A DNA stretch of 11,274 nucleotides from the NCBI GenBank assembly GCA_019690055.1, contig JADGGF010000094.1, positions 1 to 11,274 on the forward strand, given 5' to 3'. Under the pieces are notes generated by a model. It saw only the letters and a list, made by a program, of their open reading frames with translations. It was not told where the DNA came from and did no database searches. Source of the stretch: Micromonosporaceae bacterium. Lineage in GTDB: Bacteria; Actinomycetota; Actinomycetes; Mycobacteriales; Micromonosporaceae. Position numbers and translations under genes: made by a program. Positions 1 to 5,919 of the stretch are shown piece after piece. Within the stretch, counting starts at the first letter, position 1. Each line of letters begins with the position of its first letter.

Positions 1-2
1 AG

Positions 3-41
3 GTTCTCGCCACCTGGCGCCCGGCCGACGAGAAGGAGTGA
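3..41 (+). CDS. C-terminal end of an upstream gene (partial)
   Basis: The first 41 bases read as the last 12 codons and TGA stop (39-41) of a gene entering from the left, translating to VLATWRPADEKE. Support is limited to two points. Nearly every codon ends in G or C, as in the real genes here. The stop also lies three bases before the next ATG, with that gene's Shine-Dalgarno (AGAAGGAG, 31-38) inside these last codons, a common operon arrangement. The fragment is too short to identify a family or function. It suggests that the oxidoreductase downstream is translated from a shared transcript. Confidence 0.5.
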   Translation, partial: VLATWRPADEKE

Positions 42-44
42 TCC

Positions 45-1064
45 ATGCACATCGATGCAGCCGCGGACGTCGCGGCCGACCTCACGCGCATCGAGGCCGC
101 GGCGGCCGCGGCCGAGCAGAGCGGCTATGACGGGTTCGGGATCCCCGAGGCGCGCCACGACGTGTTCACCGCGCTGACGCTGGCGGCCAAGGCGACCAGC
201 CGGATCACGCTCCAGTCGGCGATCGCGGTCGCCTTCGCGCGCAACCCGATGTCCCTGGCCGTCTGCGCCAACGACGTCCAGCTCGTCTCCCGGGGCCGGC
301 TGCGGCTGGGCCTCGGCTCTCAGGTGCAGCAGCACATCGAGCGTCGCTACGCCATGCCGTGGAGCCACCCGGCCGCTCGCATGGAGGAGTTCATCGCGGC
401 CGTGCGGGCGATCTGGTCGTGCTGGGCGACGGGTGAACGGCTCGCCTTTCGCGGTCGCTTCTACCAGCACACGCTGATGACGGACTTCTTCAATCCCGGC
501 CCCAACCCGTACGGCAACCCGCCGATCTGGCTCGCCGCGGTCGGCGAGCGCATGGCCGCCGTGGCCGGCCGGGTCGCCGACGGCATCCTCTGCCATCCCT
601 TCACGACCGCGACCTACCTGCGCGAGCACACGCTGCCGTGGGTCCGCAACGCGCGCGGTTCGCTGGACGGCTTCGACTGCGTGCTCTCCGTCATGACCGT
701 GCTCGGGGCCGATGAAGCGGCCCGGTCGCAGGCCGAGCGGGCCGTGCGCCGGCAGATCGCCTTCTACGGCTCCACGCCGGCGTACCGTCCGGTGCTCGAG
801 CTGCACGGCTGGGGAGCTCTGCACGAGCGGCTCAATGCGCTGTCCCGGCGGCAGGCGTGGGAGGAGATGGCCGACCTGATCGACGACGACGTCCTCAACG
901 CGTTCGCGGTCAGCGGCGCGCCCGAGGCGGTCGCCGCGGCCCTGCTCGAGCGGTTCGGCGGGGCCGTCACCCGCCTGTCGCTCTACACGCCGTACGCCGT
1001 CGACCCGGACCTGACCGCCCGGGTGGTCGCCGCCCTCCGCTCGGCCGACGTCACGTCCGGCTGA
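45..1064 (+). CDS. Luciferase-like (LLM class) F420/flavin-dependent oxidoreductase
   Basis: This 339-residue protein has the TIM-barrel plan of bacterial luciferase-like monooxygenases and F420-dependent oxidoreductases. Visible marks are an N-terminal barrel strand with SGYDGFGIPE (residues 26-35), the strand SAIAVAFARNP (58-68) followed by a helix, and GRLRLGLGSQ (84-93), the usual cofactor-side segment. Further along it has NPPIWLAAVGERM and GRVADGILCHPF, typical of the later barrel strands. The overall pattern recalls the actinobacterial MSMEG_2256-type F420-dependent subfamily (from memory). Such enzymes transfer hydride to or from small organic substrates in the cytoplasm; the substrate cannot be read from the sequence. 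The ATG at 45 has a strong Shine-Dalgarno (31-38) and follows the upstream stop by three bases. The next gene begins 50 bases after its stop, so co-transcription is plausible. Confidence 0.88.
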   Translation: MHIDAAADVAADLTRIEAAAAAAEQSGYDGFGIPEARHDVFTALTLAAKATSRITLQSAIAVAFARNPMSLAVCANDVQLVSRGRLRLGLGSQVQQHIERRYAMPWSHPAARMEEFIAAVRAIWSCWATGERLAFRGRFYQHTLMTDFFNPGPNPYGNPPIWLAAVGERMAAVAGRVADGILCHPFTTATYLREHTLPWVRNARGSLDGFDCVLSVMTVLGADEAARSQAERAVRRQIAFYGSTPAYRPVLELHGWGALHERLNALSRRQAWEEMADLIDDDVLNAFAVSGAPEAVAAALLERFGGAVTRLSLYTPYAVDPDLTARVVAALRSADVTSG

Positions 1065-1101
1065 GCCGGTGACCCCGGCCCGGGCCGCTTGGCCGGGTGA
1101 C

Positions 1102-1106
1102 GGAGG
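1102..1106 (+). promoter_or_regulatory. Ribosome binding site choosing the dehydratase start
   Basis: GGAGG at 1102-1106 lies eight bases before the ATG at 1115. An in-frame GTG at 1097 sits upstream of this motif and has no Shine-Dalgarno of its own, so the motif favours the ATG. Confidence 0.75.
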
Positions 1107-1114
1107 ATCGGCGC

Positions 1115-2074
1115 ATGCTCGTGACGATCGACGACATCCGTCACGCCGCCGCCTCCGTCGACGGCGTCGTCCTGCGGACCCCGGTGGTCGGCTCGGCCGC
1201 CCGGCCGGACCTGCTGCTCAAAGCGGAGAGCCTGCAACCGACCGGCGCCTTCAAGGTGCGCGGCGCCGTGCACGCCATCGCATCGCTACCGGCTGATGCC
1301 AGGGCGGCCGGGGTGGTGACCCACTCCTCCGGCAACCACGGCCAGGCGCTCGCCTGGGCTGCGCGGCGCGCCGGCATCCCGTGCGTGGTCGTGATCCCCG
1401 ACGGGGCGCCGCCCGTGAAGATCGAGGCCGTACGCCGGCTGGGCGCGACGGTCGAGCTGGTGCCGGCCGCACAGCGGGAGGTGCGGGCGCACCAGGTGGC
1501 CGAGGAACGGGGCATGACGCTCGTGCCGCCGTACGACCATCCACACATCGTGGCCGGCCAGGGCACCGTCGGTCTGGAGATTCTCGTCGATGTGCCGTCG
1601 CCGGCGGCCGTGCTCGTCCCGATCGGCGGGGGTGGGCTGGCCTCCGGGGTCGCCACCGCCGTGAAGGCGCTGGCGCCGGCGACGCGGGTGATCGGGGTCG
1701 AGCCGGAACTCGCCGCCGACTCCGCCGAGTCGCTCGCGGCCGGCCAGAGGGTCACCTGGCCGGTCGAGCAAACCGGACGGACGGTGGCCGACGGGTTGCG
1801 GACGGCCCTGTCGGACCTCACGTACGCCCACCTGTCGGCGTACCTGGACGGCATCGTCACCGTCACCGAGGTGGAGATACTGTCCACAGTGGGCAGTCTG
1901 GCCCGCGAGTACCGCCTGGTCGCCGAACCCAGTGGCGCCGTCGCCCCGGCCGCCTGGCTGCATCACGCGGCGTCCCTGCGGGACCGGTTCGGCATCGGCG
2001 ACGGCCCAATCGTGGCCGTCGTCAGCGGGGGCAACCTCGACCCCGCTCTGCTGGCCACCGCGCTGGTGGGCTGA
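1115..2074 (+). CDS. PLP-dependent threonine/serine dehydratase, short form
   Basis: This 319-residue protein belongs to fold-type II PLP enzymes of the threonine dehydratase/serine racemase group. Reading from the ATG at 1115, TGAFKVRGA places the PLP Schiff-base lysine at K47. SSGNHGQA (71-78) is the substrate carboxylate loop, and GGGGLASG (171-178) is the phosphate-binding glycine loop. VVSGGNLD near the C-terminus holds the serine that contacts the PLP ring nitrogen. The family deaminates threonine to 2-oxobutyrate or serine to pyruvate. There is no C-terminal ACT-like regulatory domain, so it resembles the catabolic or short biosynthetic-like form rather than feedback-regulated IlvA. 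Serine racemase or hydroxyaspartate dehydratase activity cannot be excluded. The start is set by GGAGG at 1102-1106. It lies 50 bases after the oxidoreductase and probably belongs to the same operon. A strong hairpin begins 13-15 bases after its stop. Confidence 0.9.
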   Translation: MLVTIDDIRHAAASVDGVVLRTPVVGSAARPDLLLKAESLQPTGAFKVRGAVHAIASLPADARAAGVVTHSSGNHGQALAWAARRAGIPCVVVIPDGAPPVKIEAVRRLGATVELVPAAQREVRAHQVAEERGMTLVPPYDHPHIVAGQGTVGLEILVDVPSPAAVLVPIGGGGLASGVATAVKALAPATRVIGVEPELAADSAESLAAGQRVTWPVEQTGRTVADGLRTALSDLTYAHLSAYLDGIVTVTEVEILSTVGSLAREYRLVAEPSGAVAPAAWLHHAASLRDRFGIGDGPIVAVVSGGNLDPALLATALVG

Positions 2075-2087
2075 TGTCGGCTGGGCT

Positions 2088-2147
2088 GATGTCAGGAAGG
2101 CGTCCTTCTTGGGCACCAGGCGTCAAGAGGGCGTCCTTCCTGATATC
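2088..2147 (+). terminator. Hairpin formed by repeat copy 1, probable convergent-gene terminator
   Basis: Bases 2090-2100 pair with 2135-2145, 2101-2106 with 2128-2133, and 2108-2111 with 2124-2127. T2134 and T2107 bulge out, and the loop is 12 nt (2112-2123). Two more pairs (2088-2089 with 2146-2147) bring the stem to about 23 bp. It starts 14 bases after the dehydratase stop and contains the ptrB stop on the other strand, so it sits exactly where convergent transcripts must end. No run of T follows, so if it terminates it does so as the U-tract-less kind common in actinobacteria. Confidence 0.55.
2090..2145 (+). repeat. Palindromic 56-nt interspersed repeat, copy 1
   Basis: This copy is 52/56 identical to 3673-3728 in the same orientation. 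The ends are TGTCAGGAAGG and its complement, with one T/C change at 2144. The two copies differ at 2112 and 2116, both in the loop, and at 2126 and 2144, both in the stem with pairing kept. It lies between convergent genes and contributes the final codons and stop of ptrB. The design resembles the GC-rich palindromic repeats scattered through Micromonosporaceae genomes (recollection, not searched). It carries no coding capacity for a transposase, so if mobile it would need help in trans. Confidence 0.8.
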
Positions 2148-4408
2148 GGGGCGGACACCGGGGCACCCACGCGGGTGATGATCCAGGCGTAGATGAACGC
2201 CGTCTCGCGCCAGGCGTCGTACCGGCCGGTGGGTCCGCCGTGGCCGGTGCCCATCTCGGTCTTGAGCAGCACGTCGGCCTCCGGCGCGACCGCCCGCAGC
2301 CGGGCGACGAACTTGGCCGGCTCGTGGTAGAGCACGCGGGTGTCATTGAGGCTGCCCAGCACGAGCATCGGGGGGTACGGCCGCGCGGCCAGGTTCTCGT
2401 AGGGGGCGTACGACTTGATGTAGTGGTACGCCTCGGCCGACTCGAGCGGGTTGCCCCACTCCTCCCACTCCGCCACGGTCAGCGGCAGTGACGGATCGAG
2501 AATCGTGGTCAGGACGTCGACGAACGGCACCTGCGCCACGATGCCCGCGAACGCGGTCGGCTCGAGGTTGGCCACCGCGCCCATGAGCAGGCCGCCGGCC
2601 GAGCCGCCCATGGCGACCAGGCGGTCCGTCGATGTCCAGTGCTCGGCCACGAGATGGCGGGCGCAGGCGATGAAGTCGGTGAACGTGTTCCGCTTGGCCA
2701 GCAGCTTGCCGTCCTCGTACCAACGGCGCCCCAGCTCGCCGCCGCCTCGCACATGCGCGATCGCGAAGACGACGCCACGGTCCAAAAGGGACGGTCGCGA
2801 GTAGGAGAACCAGGGGTCCATGCTCGCCTCGTACGAGCCGTAGCCGTACAGCAGCAGCGGTGCCGACCCGTCGCGCGGCGTGCCGCGCCGACAGGCGATC
2901 GAGATGGGCACCCGGGTGCCGTCCGGCGTCACGGCCCACGTCCGGTGCTGCTCGTACTGCTCCGGGTCATACCCGCCGCGGACCGGGGCCCGCCACAGCA
3001 GGGTCATCTCCCGCGTGCCCAGGTCGTAGTCGTAGATGCTCGACGGCGTGATCAGGGAGGAGTAGGCGATGCGGATCGAACCGGTCGCGTACTCCGGGTT
3101 GCCGGAGAGCGCCACGGTGTAGATCGGCTCGGGGAACGAGATGTCGTACGGCTCGCCGGTCGCCGGGAGCACCCGCAGGGCGGTGAGGCCGTCGCGGCGC
3201 AGCGACACCACGGCGGCGTCGGCGAAGGCGTCCACATCGATCAGCCGCTGTCCGGGCGTGTGGTCGATGAGCGGCCTCCACTGTGGATACGGGGCGACCG
3301 GCGGCGGGGCCGGGGGTTCGCCCGGTTCGGTGGCGGCCGCCTCGTTGGCGGGTTGGTCGGCGGGTCGGTCGGCGGAGACCAGGGCCTCCGGGAACCAGGC
3401 GAGCGCGAAGTCGAGCGCGTCCCGGTTGTGAATGACCAGGAAACGCTCGCGCGCGGGGTCGTGCTCCACGTGGTACTCCACGCCCTGCTGCCGGGGCGCG
3501 ACCAGCCGCGGCGGGGCGTCGGGGGTGTCGGCCGGGATGAGGTAGCACTCGGTGGTCACCATGCTGCCCACGAAGAGCACCAGGTATCGCTCCGACCGGG
3601 TCAGCCCGATGCTGACCGAGAACCGCTCGTCCGGCTCCTCGTAGACCAGCACGTCGCTGTCGGGCGCATCGCTGTCAGGAAGGCGTCCTTCTTGCGCATC
3701 AGGCGTCAGGAGGGCGTCCTTCCTGACACCATCACGCCCGGCACCCACCGCGTGGCGCCAGAGTTGGTGAGCGCGCCAGGCGTCGTCGGCGCGCAGGTAG
3801 AACAGGGTCGTGCCGTCGGCGGACCAGGCCGAGCCGTAGTGGACGTCGGCTATCTCGTCCGGCAGGTCGGTGCCCGTGGTCAGGTCGCGCACCTTGAGGG
3901 TGAACCGCTCGTTGCCCGTGTAGTCCACCGAGTACGCCAGCAGTCGTCCGTCGGGGGAGACGTCGAAGGTGCCGAGGCTCAGGTGCTCCGAGTCGCCGGC
4001 GAGGACGTTCTCGTCCAGCAGGATCTCCTCACCCGGCAGGGGAGAGCCGTCGGGCGACATCGGCGGGCGGGTCTCGCCCGGCTGGACGGCGCGCCGGCAG
4101 TGGATCGCGTACTGCTTGCCCTCCTCGGTGCGGGAGTAGTACCAGTACCCGCCCTTCCGGGTCGGCAGGTGGACCTCGGTCTCCTGCACCCGGCCCCGAA
4201 TCTCCTCGAAGATCGCCTGGCGCAGCGGCTCCTGGTCGGCGGTGCGCAGGCGGGTCCACTCGTTCTCGGCCTCCAGGTAGGGCAGCGTGTCCGGGTCGTC
4301 CTTGACGGCCAGCCAGGCGTACTCGTCCACGACGGTGTCGCCGTGGTGGGTTCGCTCGACGGGGACGCGCTTGGCCTGTGGGGGCCGGGCGGATGGCGGC
4401 ACACTCAT
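2123..4408 (-). CDS. ptrB: Prolyl oligopeptidase family serine peptidase (oligopeptidase B-like)
   Basis: This 761-residue cytosolic serine peptidase resembles oligopeptidase B, which cuts short peptides after basic residues. An N-terminal beta-propeller (about residues 75-430) gates a C-terminal alpha/beta-hydrolase domain. The catalytic triad is visible: S603 in GGSAGG, D689 in SLNDTRV and H723 in GTGHGG. Also present are LLLYGYGSY, HVRGGGELGRRWYEDGK and AQVPFVDVLTTILD, all close to E. coli PtrB. The M at 4408 is chosen because homology begins just after it (RVPVERTHHGD). The open frame extends back to 4594, but that part overlaps hemL. Two oddities stand out. Residues 228-246 are encoded by a palindromic repeat, and the last seven residues plus stop come from a second copy. 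A Pro/Ala-rich linker lies near residues 340-375. The triad is intact, so the enzyme is probably functional. The arginine/lysine preference is inferred from family only. Confidence 0.93.
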   Translation of the reverse strand: MSVPPSARPPQAKRVPVERTHHGDTVVDEYAWLAVKDDPDTLPYLEAENEWTRLRTADQEPLRQAIFEEIRGRVQETEVHLPTRKGGYWYYSRTEEGKQYAIHCRRAVQPGETRPPMSPDGSPLPGEEILLDENVLAGDSEHLSLGTFDVSPDGRLLAYSVDYTGNERFTLKVRDLTTGTDLPDEIADVHYGSAWSADGTTLFYLRADDAWRAHQLWRHAVGAGRDGVRKDALLTPDAQEGRLPDSDAPDSDVLVYEEPDERFSVSIGLTRSERYLVLFVGSMVTTECYLIPADTPDAPPRLVAPRQQGVEYHVEHDPARERFLVIHNRDALDFALAWFPEALVSADRPADQPANEAAATEPGEPPAPPPVAPYPQWRPLIDHTPGQRLIDVDAFADAAVVSLRRDGLTALRVLPATGEPYDISFPEPIYTVALSGNPEYATGSIRIAYSSLITPSSIYDYDLGTREMTLLWRAPVRGGYDPEQYEQHRTWAVTPDGTRVPISIACRRGTPRDGSAPLLLYGYGSYEASMDPWFSYSRPSLLDRGVVFAIAHVRGGGELGRRWYEDGKLLAKRNTFTDFIACARHLVAEHWTSTDRLVAMGGSAGGLLMGAVANLEPTAFAGIVAQVPFVDVLTTILDPSLPLTVAEWEEWGNPLESAEAYHYIKSYAPYENLAARPYPPMLVLGSLNDTRVLYHEPAKFVARLRAVAPEADVLLKTEMGTGHGGPTGRYDAWRETAFIYAWIITRVGAPVSAPISGRTPS
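3352..3375 (-). repeat. 12-bp tandem repeat in the ptrB linker
   Basis: Two 12-bp units (3352-3363 and 3364-3375) differ at one base. On the ptrB strand they encode two similar four-residue units, DRPA and DQPA, at the start of a Pro/Ala/Glu-rich linker. The linker separates two propeller segments, so length variation is probably tolerated. Confidence 0.6.
3673..3728 (+). repeat. Palindromic 56-nt interspersed repeat, copy 2, inside ptrB
   Basis: This is the same element as 2090-2145, in the same orientation and 52/56 identical. Its hairpin pairs 3673-3683 with 3718-3728, 3684-3689 with 3711-3716, and 3691-3694 with 3707-3710. T3690 and T3717 bulge, and the loop is 3695-3706. On the minus strand it is translated in frame as ptrB residues 228-246, starting VRKDALLTP. 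Its T-G wobbles (3686-3714 and 3692-3709) pair only in the plus-strand RNA, which is antisense to ptrB. The ptrB message would have A-C mismatches at those points. Confidence 0.85.
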
Positions 4409-4415
4409 GCCGCTC

Positions 4416-4421
4416 ACGCTA
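4416..4421 (-). promoter_or_regulatory. Possible ptrB -10 element (leaderless start)
   Basis: On the minus strand TAGCGT (4421 to 4416) fits the actinobacterial TAnnnT -10 pattern. It is separated by seven bases from the ATG at 4408, so transcription would start at or near the start codon. That agrees with the absence of a Shine-Dalgarno before ptrB. I see no recognisable -35, which keeps this tentative. Confidence 0.4.
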
Positions 4422-4471
4422 GGCGCTGCGGCGTGATCGTGGTGGGACGGGTCACGGGAAGGCCCGCGTCG

Positions 4472-4491
4472 GTCACCCAGCGTGCGGTGAC
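4472..4491. promoter_or_regulatory. Inverted repeat upstream of hemL
   Basis: GTCACC (4472-4477) and GGTGAC (4486-4491) form a 6-bp inverted repeat with an 8-bp spacer, ending three bases before the hemL ATG in the ptrB-hemL divergent region. It could be a regulator site or a small hairpin over the weak ribosome site GGTGA (4486-4490). Such short GC-rich repeats also occur by chance. Confidence 0.3.
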
Positions 4492-4494
4492 AGA

Positions 4495-5919
4495 ATGTCG
4501 GGTGCCGTGACTCCGACATATCCGACCGACGCTCCGGCGTCGTCCGCACTCTTCGACCGGGCCCGAGCACTGGTGCCCGGCGGGGTGAACTCACCCGTCC
4601 GGGCGTTCCGGCAGGTCGGCGGCACCCCGCGCTTCATGGTGCGCGGCGAGGGGGCGTACCTGTACGACGCCGACGGCCGCCGCTACGTCGACCTCGTCTG
4701 CTCGTGGGGTCCGTTGATCCTGGGCCACGCCCACCCGGAGGTTGTGGCCGCGGTCACGGCCGCGGCGGCCCAGGGGACGAGCTTCGGCGCGCCGACCCCG
4801 GCCGAGGTGGACCTGGCGGCGGAGATCATCGAGCGGACCGGAATCGATCAGGTCCGCCTGGTCAACTCGGGTACGGAGGCGACGATGAGCGCCATCCGGT
4901 TGGCCCGGGGCGTCACCCGTCGTTCCAAGATCATTAAATTCTCGGGCTGTTACCACGGCCACGCCGACGGCCTGCTCGCCGCCGCCGGCTCGGGCGTCGC
5001 GACGCTGGCCCTGCCCGACTCGCCGGGGGTTCCCGCCGCGGCGACGCGCGAGACGATCGTGCTGCCCTACAACGACCGCGCCGCGGTCGAGGCGGTGTTC
5101 GCCGAGGTGGGTGACCAGATTGCCGCGATCATCACCGAGGCCGCGCCGGGCAACATGGGCGTGGTGCCGCCGGAGCCGGGCTTCAACGCGTTCCTGGCCG
5201 AGATCGCCCACCGCCACGGCGCGCTGCTCATCCTCGACGAGGTGATGACCGGCTTCCGGGTCGCCCGGGGCGGCTGGGCGGCCCGTTCGGCGGCGGCCGG
5301 GGAACCCATCGACGCGGACATCTACACCTTCGGCAAGGTCATGGGTGGGGGGCTGCCAGCGGCGGCCTTCGGTGGCCGGGCGGAGATCATGGGCCTGCTC
5401 GCCCCGGCCGGGCCGGTCTACCAGGCCGGGACGCTGTCGGGTAACCCGCTCGCCTGTGCCGCCGGGCTCGCCACCCTGCGGCTGTGCACCGACGAGGTCT
5501 ACGCGCGCCTGGAGGAGACCGCGCACGTGATCGGCGGGCTGGTCTCCGGCGCGCTGCATGGCGCCGGCGTCCCGCACCGGGTGCAGTACGCCGGCTCGAT
5601 GTTCTCGGTCTTCTTCACCGACGAGCCGGTGACCGACTACGCGACGGCGAAGGCCCAGGACGTGGCCGCGTTTGCCGCGTTCTTCCACGAGATGCTCGCG
5701 CGCGGGGTGTACCTGCCGCCGTCGTCGTTCGAGGCCTGGTTCGTCTCGACCGCCATCGGGGACGACGAGCTGGACCTCATCGCCAAGGCCCTGCCGCACG
5801 CCGCGGTGGCCGCCCGCCGGGCCCGCTCGGGAGCCATCGTGAGCAAGGAGCCCGCGGGTAGGGAGTCCGCGGGCAGGGGCTCTGCGGGCGAGGGCGCTGA
5901 GCGTAAGGAGTCGTTGTGA
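4495..5919 (+). CDS. hemL: Glutamate-1-semialdehyde 2,1-aminomutase
   Basis: HemL is a cytoplasmic PLP enzyme that converts glutamate-1-semialdehyde to 5-aminolevulinate in the C5 route to heme and other tetrapyrroles. The protein aligns along its length with E. coli HemL. Shared segments include LVPGGVNSPVRAF (26-38), NSGTEATMSAIRLARG (124-139), GCYHGHAD (151-158) and LILDEVMTGFR (245-255). The PLP lysine is K281 in YTFGKVMGGGLP, and GPVYQAGTLSGNP follows. At 474 residues it is longer than the usual 425-435 or so. The excess is a short N-terminal extension and a tail of about 30 residues built from a repeating 5-residue unit. The ATG at 4495 has only a weak Shine-Dalgarno (GGTGA, 4486-4490); an in-frame GTG at 4507 is an alternative. 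Its stop overlaps the next gene by four bases (GTGA). It heads the heme and cytochrome c cluster. Confidence 0.96.
   Translation: MSGAVTPTYPTDAPASSALFDRARALVPGGVNSPVRAFRQVGGTPRFMVRGEGAYLYDADGRRYVDLVCSWGPLILGHAHPEVVAAVTAAAAQGTSFGAPTPAEVDLAAEIIERTGIDQVRLVNSGTEATMSAIRLARGVTRRSKIIKFSGCYHGHADGLLAAAGSGVATLALPDSPGVPAAATRETIVLPYNDRAAVEAVFAEVGDQIAAIITEAAPGNMGVVPPEPGFNAFLAEIAHRHGALLILDEVMTGFRVARGGWAARSAAAGEPIDADIYTFGKVMGGGLPAAAFGGRAEIMGLLAPAGPVYQAGTLSGNPLACAAGLATLRLCTDEVYARLEETAHVIGGLVSGALHGAGVPHRVQYAGSMFSVFFTDEPVTDYATAKAQDVAAFAAFFHEMLARGVYLPPSSFEAWFVSTAIGDDELDLIAKALPHAAVAARRARSGAIVSKEPAGRESAGRGSAGEGAERKESL
5848..5907 (+). repeat. 15-bp tandem repeat in the hemL 3' end
   Basis: Units at 5848-5862, 5863-5877 and 5878-5892 follow the pattern GAG-YCC-GCG-GGY-AGG with increasing drift, and a degenerate fourth unit fills 5893-5907. 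They are in frame and encode EPAGR, ESAGR, GSAGE and GAERK. The last unit includes most of the ribosome site (TAAGGAG, 5904-5910) for the downstream phosphatase gene. Confidence 0.7.

Noticed and set aside
1074..1097. Hairpin CCCGGCC-N10-GGCCGGG between the oxidoreductase and dehydratase genes
   Set aside because: It is a 7-bp all-GC stem with no T tract, in a 50-base gap within a likely operon. Such stems are frequent by chance at this GC content, so I do not call it a terminator.
1097..1114. GTG start for the dehydratase at 1097
   Set aside because: The Shine-Dalgarno GGAGG (1102-1106) lies after this GTG and is well spaced for the ATG at 1115.
2639..4510. Long plus-strand open frame of 623 codons opposite ptrB
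   Set aside because: It is antisense to a gene with a complete catalytic triad, has no recognisable domain, and is Arg/Gly/Val-rich as expected for a shadow frame in high-GC DNA.
4409..4594. N-terminal extension of the ptrB frame to 4594 (823 residues)
   Set aside because: The extra 62 residues show no homology to the family, overlap the hemL start region and would erase the divergent promoter region. Recognisable PtrB sequence begins just after the ATG at 4408.
4591..5799. Minus-strand open frame of 402 codons opposite hemL
   Set aside because: Its composition is that of a shadow frame and hemL is certain on the other strand.
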